64,000 bases of DNA from Oreocharis arfaki. Lineage: Eukaryota > Chordata > Aves > Passeriformes > Paramythiidae. Under the pieces are notes generated by a model that made no database searches, was not told the origin of the DNA, and was given only the letters and a program-made list of their open reading frames with translations. Position 1 is the first letter of the stretch, and each line of letters begins with the position of its first letter. Shown here piece by piece: positions 1 through 11,440 of this stretch. The position numbers and the translations under genes were made by a program. Where the stretch lies: assembly GCA_013398015.1 (NCBI GenBank), contig VZRR01013400.1, forward strand, positions 752,333-816,332, given 5' to 3'.

Positions 1-914
1 TGTTAGTTATTTCCGCTCAAAGAACACTCTTAATTTTGTCAACTTCTTGTGTTTAGCTGTTTCACAAAAATTGATTAAGACATGCTGCAAGTGCATCAAT
101 CTCTCAGTCCTAATAAAAGGCACATGTTTATAACACCAAAATGACTGATGGATTCATATATATAAAGCTTCTTAGCAATGTGACATCTGTGTGAAACTTG
201 AAGCCTTTCAATAACTCATAAATTCCCAGTCTTCATGTTGAACTCAAAGAAGATGAAGCAAAGCCAAAGTCAAGACCAATGGAGGTTAATGTGTATCTGT
301 GTGTCTGTGCGTGTGTTAAGCAAAAAGGTTTTATGAAACACAAACAATTAATCTGACTGACTTTGAGCAACACTATATAAATCCCTAGACTTATATATAA
401 CATTTCCATTTTTTGACTTCTGATGCCTTCATTTATGTCCTCCTGACACATATATTATCAGGGCTAAAAACGGAGTTTCGGTGGCTAGTAGCAAGGTGGA
501 TAGTCTGAGCAAGAAGAAATTGATGATGGTAGTTTAATGGTAGATAGACTTTGTGCCAGGCATTCTGCATTCAGGTGTTTGGTCTGAAGCTGCAAGTGTC
601 TTTGGAAGAAAAGAGATAATTTAAAGGATGACAGGTGATGACTGTCAGTTGAAGGAGTGGATAATAGTCCCTGGAAATGAAAATTAAAAACCTAAACAAC
701 ATCTGATACCTCACCGAGAATGTAAATTCATTTCTGAAGACAAATATGCCTGTCAATTGAACAGATTCTTTCCTTTCTCCCTCTTTTAAACTTTGATTTC
801 CAGCTCAGATTTACCAGACACATTTAAAATTTATTCCTCTGATGCTATTTTTACTAGTTCCTTTATAGACTAGAACTGCAATTTTAATAGGTTCTAAAAA
901 TGAATCCTTTTATT

Positions 915-942
915 TTTAGTACACAGAACACTGTGTACTAAA
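915..942. repeat. Perfect 12-bp inverted repeat (hairpin)
   Basis: The arms TTTAGTACACAG (915-926) and CTGTGTACTAAA (931-942) are perfect reverse complements around the 4-base loop AACA. The stem could form a hairpin in single-stranded DNA or RNA. No flanking direct repeat or transposon was recognised, so function is unknown. A perfect stem of this length with so short a loop is uncommon but can occur by chance in 64 kb. Confidence 0.7.
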
Positions 943-1823
943 TGCAATGCAAGAGAAGTTGCACAAAATACATGAACTTTAATACTTTTACTCTGCATTT
1001 AAGAATAGAAGGTGGTAGTTCACATTTTTCTACAAAAACAGATATGTAAAGCTTTTCTTTAAGTAAATGCTTGATTATTTTCTCTTCTTGTGTTCCACAT
1101 AATGGGACTGACATTTGAGAGGATATTTGTGAAAACAGTAATATTTATCATACAATTGATATTTTAAACCATAACCCTTATGGATAAAGTGCAGGTTTCA
1201 ACTAAAATGAAACAGAAGTCTGCAGACTGATGTTAGAGAAATTATAGTAATAATAGAAAGCTTTAAATAATGCATCTATTGTTTTTTAAAAATCACAGAA
1301 TAAATGATGGAAATATTACTATCTTTTAAAACATGGTCAGTTGGCACAGAAACATTTCTGCTTTTTGAATAATTTAATTTGGACAAGATCTCTTCCCAAA
1401 CTCACTACTTTGAAAAAAAAAGGGCAATTAAAAGCGCCATAAATTATCCATGCTAATAATAATTCATAATAATTTAGAATGTAATCATAATCTGATTAAA
1501 TTAGTATTACAGTAATTCCTTAAAATTGGTGTAGTTTACTTGTGTTGTTGATTAATTTTGACATTAATACGAAATACTATGGAGTAGCTGCCATCATGCA
1601 CAGCTATATTTGTCAGCCCAGAAAATTATAAGCATGACTATTCTGCAATCACAAAAGTATTATAGCTCTTTAGCTTGTATCCACTTCAAATAATTCTAAC
1701 AGTAAGTGTCCAAAACATTTCTCTGAAACTGAAACTATTTATTAGTGGCCCTACATCCAATTAAATTCTTTCAGACAAACAAAGAAGGTGAACAAGTATC
1801 CAAGAGAGACATTAGATTTTTTT

Positions 1824-1843
1824 CTACAGTCTAGAGACTGTAG
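1824..1843. repeat. Short 8-bp inverted repeat
   Basis: The arms CTACAGTC and GACTGTAG are perfect reverse complements around the 4-base spacer TAGA. This is probably a chance hairpin; nothing nearby suggests a function. Confidence 0.55.
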
Positions 1844-4800
1844 TGTAGGTAATAAACAGCTTCAACTACATCATGAAAGTCGCAAAAATTCAAAGCAGCC
1901 CAAATCTATTGATCTCACTACAGCATTATCTGGCTGATTCTAAATGCAAAAAAATCTAAAAAAAAGTTAAATCTAAGATAATGTGGCTTCTGCATTAGTT
2001 CAATTCTTTCTTGCTTCAGCAAAAAAATGTTTGTACTGTACAAATCCTACTGTTGCAGAGCGATTCCTCAGATACAAAAAGCTTGGCTACTCTTAGTGTT
2101 CTCTGCACTGCTCAGGATCTCAGAAAAACTGGAGAGATACATCACAGTAAATTTTAATGATCAAGATTTTCCAATTAATAAGTGATACCTGCTTGTCAAG
2201 CAGGTAATCCAAATAAAGTAAAACTATGAATTTGTAAATAGAAAGAGTAAAGCAAGGAGTTTTCTAAAGAAAAATGAAGGTCACACTTTCATAATATATA
2301 CTTAAAATGCAGATACATCACCTGAGAGGCAATTCTATTACACCAGTTTAATCATATTACCTTAGTGAAGCAGTTAACTGGAGCCATAGAGTGATTTAGA
2401 AGTTGAGAGAAGGTTTATGTGGCTGCAAGTGTTTCACCCAAAGAGGGAGTAACTACACACCTCTTTGGTTTTCCTGAATTAGTCTGTGTATCCTTATCAG
2501 GTACAGCAGCGCTGACAGATGGAAATAACTTTGACAGAGAAAAAAAATAGGTATTTGGCCAATATACTATGAAATAATTGCAACAAAATAAGAGGATTTT
2601 CTTGGAAAGAATGCCTGACTACTTCTGAGACCTTTTGCATAAATCTGAGTTGAAATTTTACATGATTTTATACATACAACTAAACTAACGTAATGCAGAA
2701 TTCAGTAGATAATAATGATCTAAATCAAAATCTTGATCTGGGCAAAAAAGAATGTATCAAACAGGGAAATAAGAGTTTATTTTTAGTTACAGTAATGTTT
2801 TTACAGTCTATTAGTCCAAAATAGTACAGAAAATATGTAATTAATAATAGTTAAAATTTCCTTACAAACAGCTTCTATCCTGCCCTTCTCTCTGTTGCAA
2901 CATTCACCTTTCCAACGTCCTTCTGAATCCTAAGGTCGAGATTGGTGTTGGTAGTGATAATAAGTCACCAGCAACCTGAGGACTTCGGAGGAAGCAGCAT
3001 AATGTTCTTTCCTTTTGGTTTCAAGTTTGTTTCTACAAGCTTTCTCAAAACATTTTCCCTCCCACTGATCCTCAACTATTTCTGACAGAAAGAGCTGCTG
3101 TTCTCCATGCACTGATTCCCTAGGCCTGTGGGACTATTGCTGCACAAGGTACTTTTAAGGTACCACACCTGGAGTGATTTCACCACACAATTGTTGTAAC
3201 AAGCTAAATCCAGCTCCGGCTGTGCCAGCCTGGATGAGATTTGAGACCTGTGGCCGTCTGCTAAAAATGGCAGAAAATCACATTCATCGGGCTAGACCTA
3301 TAAACAAAGTGAACAGAAGTATACCACTGACTTTCATCTGATGGGATCTGGCTCAGCTCATGAATTCCATCAGGTACAATGGAAAGCAAGCAAAACTATA
3401 CTTGTGTTTCCTGAATGTAAAGCAAATGATCAGACTATTAAAACTGTGGAGGACAAATGTCAGCTTTTTGTTTTTAAACATTCAGTATAGTTAACGTTGC
3501 TAAGAAAAGGCACTGCTTTCAGTGGTTGGAGTGTAAAACTGAAAGTAATGAAACACAGTGAAAAAAACCTATTTACTTTCTTACTAGATGGGACACTTGA
3601 AATTGCACATACTGGATAATGTGTTGACAGGTAGAATTGGGAGAGTGGTGGTAGTAAAACCAAGCCGACTTCCTAAATTCATAATCCATTTTATATTTAT
3701 TATCTAGGGTTTGTTTCCAAATAGAGGTCTTTTCTTATTCATGCAGTTTTTTTCATTGTTATGTAAAGTAAACAAGTGAAAGCTCCTTTTGAGACTGACC
3801 TCTTTCAAATGTGAAATTAGAAATGTTCCTTATTAGCTTGCAGTATATCTTTGATGCTACTGTAAGGTTTTGTTGTTATTTCTTTGAATTAAACAATGTT
3901 AATATCCAGATTTCTCCATCTAGCACTTTTCCTCATAATTGCTTACTTACTTTACTCTTTAATGCTTCTTTGTTTCCAAATCTTGTTTGAGATAAATGAA
4001 AATGGGAAGAGAGTTATAAAATAAATATGTTTGAGATGAATAACTACATCTTCCATAAATCTGTTTTTTAATTACAAATGAGCTCAACATAGTAATGCAT
4101 TTTACTTTAATTACGATTTTGATGACCTTCTTAGAGCTGAAAGCCATTTCTCTCTATTTAATGACATGCATGTGTGTGTTTCGGGAGTTCTGTTGCTTAG
4201 TGATTTCCAGGGAAGCTAGTGAAGCAAACTAATGAAGTGTCAGATAATATTTTGTAGTGTTTTTACGGAATGGCATTATTGGACCAAGAAGACCTGTCTT
4301 GCCTTTGCAAAATCTTCAGAGTTTGAAGGTTTGAGAGAGCGTATCAGATTCAGATTTTGAAAGAATCCCCCCATCTCCCTATTTTACCACATCCAGCTTG
4401 TATATTTGACCACATAGTACATGATGCTAGCGATAGATAAGTGCAATGCATTTTTTTTCCATTACTTTAAAATGTCCAAACTATGTCTGAATCTTGTACT
4501 TCCCCGTTTCTTTTCTTTCTCTTGTGTGCTCACTCTTTTTAAATAAGCATCACCCTTTCTCTTTCCTGCAGCTTTGTTTCTGGAAGAAGCTAAAGTGCAC
4601 TGCACCTGACATAGATCATGTATAAATTCAGCTTGAAGACACGGAACTTGTCAACTTGAGAGTGTATCTGCAGCAGGTGGAAGTGACACCGCACTGACTT
4701 CAGTGTTGTTCTGTCACAACAATGATGGAACTTGGGCTCAGCTCCACAAACAGTTTTAAAACACTGTTTATAACAGATATGTTCATAAGTAATCCCTTTC

Positions 4801-5943
4801 ACAATGGCAACCCAAAAGAGTTGGATCTTAAAATGGAAATGCTTAAGCAATTCTAGAAAACAAATGGCGTAGGATTCTTACACTGTGTCATGTTTCAGAG
4901 AGGAAAGGAAGCCATATTTACTTTGGGAACATGGGTTTTAAGTCTTCAGTTGGGAAGATAAAGGATATTAACAAGTTACAGAGCATCTGGGTAGCGGTTA
5001 GGTATACCCATAAGGAAGAGGTAAATCGTACGTCCTTTGGCTGCACATTATATGAGGTCTTACTATACATTTTAAAAAACTGATTCTTTAGAATGGTTAC
5101 TGACATATTGCTAGTACATCAAGGAAAAGGAAGAATTTTCAAGGATAACTGACTGTACAGAGTCCAGCCTTTACCACATTTCAATAAGTAATAAAACTCC
5201 CTGACCTTTCTTAAAGAAATGAACCACGAGTTGTTTTTATTTTCTTTTTAAGACAGTGAAGACAAAAGCATTGCATAAAGCACAAACCTTGAGCTAAATT
5301 GATTTAGAGTTTGAGAAATTCAGGGAAAATTATAGTTTGGACATACCCTAATTTCGAAAACATGCATTTTGCAATATCTTTTCTTTCTCACTCAGACTTT
5401 CCTCTAGATCTTCCTTTTCTCACTTAATAAAATACCTCCCCCCATTGATCCTGCTGGACAAAAACCATGTTTGTGTTATACATTATTAAACTAGTGTCAG
5501 ACTCATGATATAGTATGCTTGGGGCTTTGCAGCAGCATTACTTTACTTGGTGTTCCTTAAAAAATACTCAAGGGATTCTAAGCCAGTATTAGCTCCTTTT
5601 ACAATGTGCTGCATAGCCTGTTTAATTGTATGTCATTAGGTTGCTAAACAAAATCAAAGGTGGTTCCAATGGTTCCTACATTCTACTTCAGTTACTTTTT
5701 GTAGGTAGGCTTTTAAGTCCCCACAGAAAAGGCCTAATATTTGAGAGATGGTATTTATTTATTTATATTAAATTCGCCAGCGGGGAAGTCACACAAGTGG
5801 TGGTTGAAGAGAATAGCTTACCATTTCTCTGTGAGAGTGTGTACCAAACCTAAAACTTTCTCAATTACTTGTGTGCCTACAGCCTCAATGTACTCCTGCT
5901 GCAACCTGCTCAAAGGGCAACACACATAACTCTAATTTTAAAA

Positions 5944-6597
5944 TTAATTAATAAGTCCTGTCTCTCTTCTCACATTTGAAAGTAAAATAGTCCTCCTGCT
6001 TCTGTGTGGCAGAAGAGAGTAGTTTTCGGCTAGAGAGGAAGATGATACAAGAAAAGGGCAAGTATTTAAATTGCAAAGAATAAATGGTAGCCAAAATGGA
6101 GACCACATCAGCCTGCGGCACGATATGTGGGTACCGCGTGTCCTGTGAGAGGACAGAGCTGTGAAAAGATTGAATTTTTGCCTCATTCTGTTTGCTGCAT
6201 GAGCCAGGTGGAGCTCCCCCAGAGAGAAAGTAGGTCTCTTCACAAAAAACAACTGAACATGTTGAAGCAGAAACCTGATTTCTGCTAACTTTATTCTGCT
6301 CTCTAAAAAGAATGAGAAAGACTGCAAGATAGAGACTGTAATATAAATAAACTGGAAGCCTTCAGTAAAGAGAAGGGAAAGGCAGGCAAGGTAGACTTCA
6401 GAGGCAGAAAGATAGATTTTTCCCCACAAGAAAATGGGCAACAACTTCTGAGGTAAGGGAGAAGCCCAGCAACAATATTCAAACAGTTCCATAACACTAT
6501 GACTTGCTGAAGCAAGTGAAGGCAGAGTCCCACCATGCAACAATATGTTGTGCAGGCTGTTGTGCACCCCTTTTGTTCCAGGGTTACACTTTAGCAA
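5944..6597 (-). other. 217-codon open reading frame of unknown status
   Basis: This minus-strand frame stays open for 217 codons from an ATG. It is the longest open frame in the window that lies outside the GC-rich LTRs and the gap. The translation is rich in Leu, Ser and Phe, with hydrophobic stretches in the first half and near residues 85-100. I recognise no domain. An overlapping minus-strand frame and two plus-strand frames are also open nearby, which points to a local scarcity of stop codons rather than coding selection. It could be a chance open frame, an unrecognised old repeat or, less likely, a gene. I see no clear promoter or splice arrangement. Confidence 0.2.
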
Positions 6598-8591
6598 TTC
6601 AGATTTTTCATCTCAAAAGCTGCTATGTGCTAGTTGGTGTTCCAGTACAGAAAATCAAGGACCTTTTGGTGTCTTGTGTCATATCCACTTTTCAGAAAAT
6701 TTCAATACTGCGGCTTACTGGGGATGTTCCATGTTAGAAAGACATTTCTGAAATTCATGGTTTACCTGTACTGAGTTTACAATGAAAGGTGCAAAACCTA
6801 CAATGATGCGAAACAGTCATATTTGAATGCCATACTCAGTCCTGTGTCAACCAAGGGTGAGCTGAGGAAGAATGCAGTATTTCCTGTCAACAAGCTGTTC
6901 CTGTGAATATCAGGAGATGTTAGTGCTGCTTTTATAGAAAACAGACGCAGTTATCATCTGTCTGCTAATACTGCTGTCAGTACTGGAAGTCAGTATAAGC
7001 AGTGAATTTTGGACTTGAGATTCCAGATCTTCTCACCTGGGAACTGAGCAGAATCAACCTAATTACTTAGTATTTGCAACAATAGTTACACAATTGGATG
7101 CTTCTCACAACTACACTTTATCTGGAGCAGACTGACATAACTGTGTCAGTTAACCTTTCCTTCTCTCTTCACACTGAAAGTTTAGCAACCCACGTGTTGC
7201 CTCCCGATAATTACATAAATGAGCTATAAATACTTTATCAGAGTATTAGGCATGATGGCCTGGGGCAAAATTTGTTAAATCACTGAAGATGTCTAGCATC
7301 TGATTTTTTTCCTCCAACAGTATATTCTGTTCTATAATAAAACAATAAATAAAACTAGGTGGGATTTGTTAGTTGGAGTGTTTATCAATTCCCTGCTCAG
7401 GACAGATAAACATTTTGTTGAGCGTATGAGGACTCATTACACCCACACTTAATGAAAAAAGTCAGACATCTGAAGACAGAAAATAATGTAGCATGTTACA
7501 GTTAACACATTTTTCTGAAAGGGATAGAGTTGGATGACTGGTACCTTGTTCTCCCCTTCTCTTGTCTCCACCTTCACACCTTCTTCCCTAAGCCAGATTT
7601 ACAGTAATACTCACTCTGTAATATATTTATAGTAACTGAGACATATAATCTAATGAAAGACCGTGTGTTACTGTACTCTTCCCTAGTGTCATATATGATC
7701 TTTGTCGAGGATTGCTACAAAACAGTGTTGAGAAGAGTGGTAGGTGAGCAAATATAAGGCTGTGTTGTAACTCTTTTATCTCCTTTGGGAGTGTTACATT
7801 CCTGAAAATCAGAACCTCTAATCCATCTCTCTTTCCCTATAAAACTCCCCACACTTCAGAAAAATCTTGAAGTCCATTAGGACAGACACAGATATTTAAT
7901 CTCAGTTTATTTTTCTTGGCTTTGACACCTCAGCAAGGTATGTCACATTATATTTAAAATATAATTTCTTTTCTAGCCATATCTTTTAAAAAATGACAAC
8001 GCATTTTACCAATCACTTTCATGAAGTGGAACTGCAAAAAAAAAGTCTGCATTTTTTTTTAACACTAAGACAATATTTTACCTATGTAGGTTTTTTTTTC
8101 TGCGTGGAGGGGAGGTTTATGTTGAGAAATATAATCACTTCACCTGAGTACAAAATAAATACCTTCTGTATAATGAGCAACATGAAAATTTTTATTGCTG
8201 CATCATTAAAAAATGTCTTGTTTAGATATCAAAAGTGCTTTCTCTAAAAGGTGAGCTCTTGTTCACATTACGTTTAATCACCTGAAATGTTTGTCTTTAA
8301 AAATACACAAAGGAGCCCAAAGGCAAGTTTTAGAACTATATGTTTTGAAGCATTGATCTAAGCATTGTTAATGGAAGTGTTATCTAAATCTTGTAGAAGT
8401 AATGAAAATTTCTCCAGGTGTTAAACTGCAGAATCTTCTGTCACTTTGATATAAGGGTTAGACGACAAAGTGGATTGCCTTGTCCATCAAAATGTGGTAG
8501 GGAGAAAATTTCACTGACTACCCAAGTAAGAGTGACAAATATACAGGAAAGTTGATGTGGAATTTATCAAATTTAAAAATACTAGGTGCTT

Positions 8592-8707
8592 ACCAAAAAA
8601 CCATGAAAAGCCAAAAAAAAAAAAACCAATCAAAAACCCAAACCACAAACCACTAAATGAAAAAAAAAAAACCCAACCCCAAATCCAACCCAACCAAACA
8701 ACAAAAT
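8592..8707. repeat. A/C-rich low-complexity tract
   Basis: On the plus strand this tract is almost only A and C. It has two A runs of about 12 and short CCAAACC- and CCCAACC-like words, so the minus strand is T/G-rich. The apparent 60-residue Phe/Gly/Trp-rich minus-strand frame over it is a composition artefact. Confidence 0.8.
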
Positions 8708-9719
8708 CAGGGAAAAAACCTGGTGAAAGATGATGTTAAGCTTGCATAAATTTATTTTTAGCTCCAGAATCATTTAAGAACTGGATAACAATGGCGTTCG
8801 CTAAATGAAAGAATAATGACTTTATCTAAAAAGACACATTTAAATTTATTTGATTTAATTTCCAATCACTGAGTAGACTGAGAAGAAAATAACCATATTA
8901 CTTTCACAGGGAGTCTAAAACAAAGGTGGAAAAAGTTTGGTTTAAAACAGAGCTGCCTTCAGCTTTGTTCTATAAGGTTAATCATTATCTTGAGTTTTAA
9001 GCTGAGCTATGAGAAAAAGAAAAAATAGTTAGGATGTACAGTTTTGTTTAGTAGAATGATTTGCTTAAAGGCAACACGTAATTTGGCTTGAATTATTGGG
9101 TGTAAGAGTGGCCAGATGGAAAATTCAATTTACATTTTATTTTAACTGATGTATCAACTATTCCATTGACAAAGAGAGGTGTTACTTTGGTGAGTGAGAA
9201 AAATGTTATTTTCTGCTTATAGTTGCATTAAAATGTTACAGTATGTTAGAAGTTTTCACTCAAAGCCTTTTCATCACTATTGCTGTTTCCCAGACTCCTC
9301 CATTTTTAGCTGTTCCTAGAAGTGAGAGCTCTAGAAGGTGTTACTATGGCTGACATTTTGCTGCCATTTCCTCCATCCCTCCCCATATATTGATGAATGC
9401 ACAGTGTATTAAAAGGGCTGCATATGTTAAGGACTTTGTCAACCCACTTCAGGGTCTTAATTGGTTTGCTGAGGCAGTACTGATATTTCCTCAGTTTTCT
9501 TCAGCAAAACTGACAGCTTAAGAGAACAAGAGTTCAATCCCTGGCTTCCCAAATCTCTCACCCTTGTGAAATCAGCCCATTTTTTTTCAAGAGAGCAAGT
9601 CAAATACCCAAAGCCTGGATTGATCTTCAAAGCTAAAGAGGAACTTGTGCTCTACTGCCTGAGGAAGGAAAAGAGACAAAAGCAGTAATTAAGCTATGTT
9701 TTGATTCACTTGATACCGC

Positions 9720-9732
9720 CGCCCCCCCCCCC
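9720..9732. repeat. Poly-C tract left of the assembly gap
   Basis: A run of about 12 C residues lies 38 bases before the undetermined block. Together with the C run on the other side it suggests the missing piece is C-rich on this strand, a type of sequence that often causes read drop-out. Confidence 0.8.
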
Positions 9733-9769
9733 ACCAGCCACTTTTCCGGCTCTTGTTTTTCATATACGC

Positions 9770-10010
9770 NNNNNNNNNNNNNNNNNNNNNNNNNNNNNNN
9801 NNNNNNNNNNNNNNNNNNNNNNNNNNNNNNNNNNNNNNNNNNNNNNNNNNNNNNNNNNNNNNNNNNNNNNNNNNNNNNNNNNNNNNNNNNNNNNNNNNNN
9901 NNNNNNNNNNNNNNNNNNNNNNNNNNNNNNNNNNNNNNNNNNNNNNNNNNNNNNNNNNNNNNNNNNNNNNNNNNNNNNNNNNNNNNNNNNNNNNNNNNNN
10001 NNNNNNNNNN
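9770..10010. other. Assembly gap (241 undetermined bases)
   Basis: All bases here are n. The open frames predicted across the gap are artefacts, because undetermined codons were not read as stops. The gap ends directly at a run of ten C residues (10011-10020). Whether 241 is an estimated or a real length cannot be told from the sequence. Confidence 0.99.
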
Positions 10011-10020
10011 CCCCCCCCCC
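10011..10020. repeat. Poly-C tract right of the assembly gap
   Basis: Ten C residues directly follow the undetermined block. This mirrors the left-hand C run and suggests the gap lies within a C/G-homopolymer or quadruplex-prone stretch. Confidence 0.8.
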
Positions 10021-10182
10021 GCCTTGTTCCTCTTCTGCTTTGCTTACACTTTTCCACAGGCAAAACCCCAATGTATTCACTGGCCACCAACAGGAGCTAA
10101 CATTTTCCATGTCCTTATGCTTGTCTCATAGATCTGGAACTACAGAACTGTGGCATTGATTCTTTTTCTAGGAGATAACACA

Positions 10183-10485
10183 AAATCACAGAATAGTTTG
10201 TGCTGGAAGGGACCTTGAAAGTTCATCTGGTCTAATCCTTCTGCTGTGGGCAGGGACATCTTCAACTAGACCAGGTTGCTTAGCGGCCCATGAGCTCTGA
10301 CCTTGAATGCTTACAGGAACTGGGCATCTCTCACTTATTTGGGCAACCTATTCCAGTGTTTCATCACCCTCATTGCAAAAAATTTTTTTCCTTATATCTA
10401 GTATGAATCAACCCTCTCTTAGTTTAAAACCATTATCCTTTGTCCTATTCCAACAGGTCCTAATAAATAGACAGACCTTTCTACA
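10183..10485 (-). mobile_element. CR1 LINE, 3'-end fragment
   Basis: Read on the plus strand, the start matches the reverse complement of the avian CR1 terminus: TCACAGAATAGTTTGTGC, then GGAAGGGACCTTGAAAG, GGGCAGGGACATCTTC and ACTAGACCAGGTTGCT. Matching continues through GGGCAACCTATTCCAGTG and TTAAAACCATTATCCTTTG to about 10485. The element lies on the minus strand with its 3' end at the low coordinate. It is 5'-truncated, as most CR1 copies are, and has many substitutions and small indels, so it is not recent. CR1 is the dominant non-LTR retrotransposon of birds. This piece covers the end of ORF2 and/or the 3' UTR and is not coding now. The far edge is approximate. Confidence 0.92.
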
Positions 10486-11275
10486 TAGACACTCATGGAA
10501 AGTCTTGGTGTTCTACCACGAAAAAAGTAATTTTGTAGATGCCACCTGTTCCTTGAACATGTTTTGACGATTGCAGCTTCTGACATACCTACAACTTGAG
10601 ATGTATTTGCTTTTTTGCACAGGTTTCCCCCCAGTCTCTATTCTTTACAGCCTTCTAAAGGAGCATGTATGGGGCCTGAAATGCTGAACCAGGTCAGTGG
10701 ATTTACAGCATTTTATTTTGTAGTGAGACAAAAGAAAGGGACAAGATTTAGAAAGCATAAGAGTTGGAAAAGCAAGCTACGATTCTCGATGGTATTTCAT
10801 GTGCTGGTATTGAAAACTTTAGCACTCCTCCGTTTCTGGCAAGAAGGCTTTTATAAGTTCAGTGACATGGCAACTCCTCATTCTTCTTTAAAAATCTGGC
10901 AAAGAATAAGAATTCTTTTTAAAACAGAATATGTCTTATTGTCAGCAGTTTAATTTTCTTATATTAGAAAACAACTACATTGTCATGAAGTATTAAAACG
11001 GTGGTATTTGATCAGGAGACATGTGTGCATTTCATAACATACTTGTTTGATTTCCTATGTTATTTTATTCATGATATTTTTTCAGCAGCCTGACTTTTAA
11101 ATTTTATGTGAAATGTGTGTTTTCTTCTGAGCAAATGAGAGTACTTTTAAAAGCCATTTTTAAAAATATCTCTGCTCTGACTGATGGATATTGATAACCT
11201 TCGCATGGCCGAACAGAAATTTTGGAAGCACCAGCCACAAGCTTTGCTATTTGTTATTATTTTTTCTTTCCACAG

Positions 11276-11440
11276 GCTAGAAATGAAACTGCAAGACTTG
11301 AGGAACACATTAAATATAGAGAAGGTTTCTGTAAAAGAGGACCTTTCCAGGGACAACTGGGGGTTAAAAGAGTTCCTGTTCTGAACTGTAGCCCCATAGG
11401 GCTAAAACTACATCTGATTACAGTTAAAGAAATGCCATAG
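11276..11440 (+). other. Weak candidate for a terminal exon
   Basis: A strong-looking acceptor, a T/C-rich tract ending in CACAG (11275), is followed by sequence open in two frames. One frame ends at the stop at 11438-11440. The other runs to 11384 and reads like a charged, possibly helical segment. I recognise no protein in either. No good donor follows and no coding start lies upstream. Acceptor-like tracts are common in T-rich DNA, so this may be chance. Confidence 0.15.

Larger units (their letters stand above)
1..9719. other. AT-rich non-coding stretch, no gene recognised
   Basis: Open frames here are short and scattered on both strands and resemble no protein family I know. I see no convincing splice-bounded exon, no RNA gene and no clear transposon. 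Homopolymer A and T runs and AT-rich unique sequence dominate. Separate entries cover two hairpins, one longer minus-strand open frame and an A/C-rich tract. The sequence fits intergenic or intronic vertebrate DNA. Confidence 0.6.

Noticed and set aside
7944..7968. AT-rich near-palindrome around TATATTTAAAATATA
   Set aside because: Imperfect and purely A/T; such words are common at this base composition.
8663..8707. CCCAACC-like words resembling telomeric repeats
   Set aside because: The units are irregular and are not the vertebrate CCCTAA; low-complexity A/C sequence explains them.
9689..10159. Open frames of 115-152 codons on both strands across the gap
   Set aside because: Most of their length is undetermined bases read as unknown residues; the flanks are Pro- or Gly-rich only because of the C runs.
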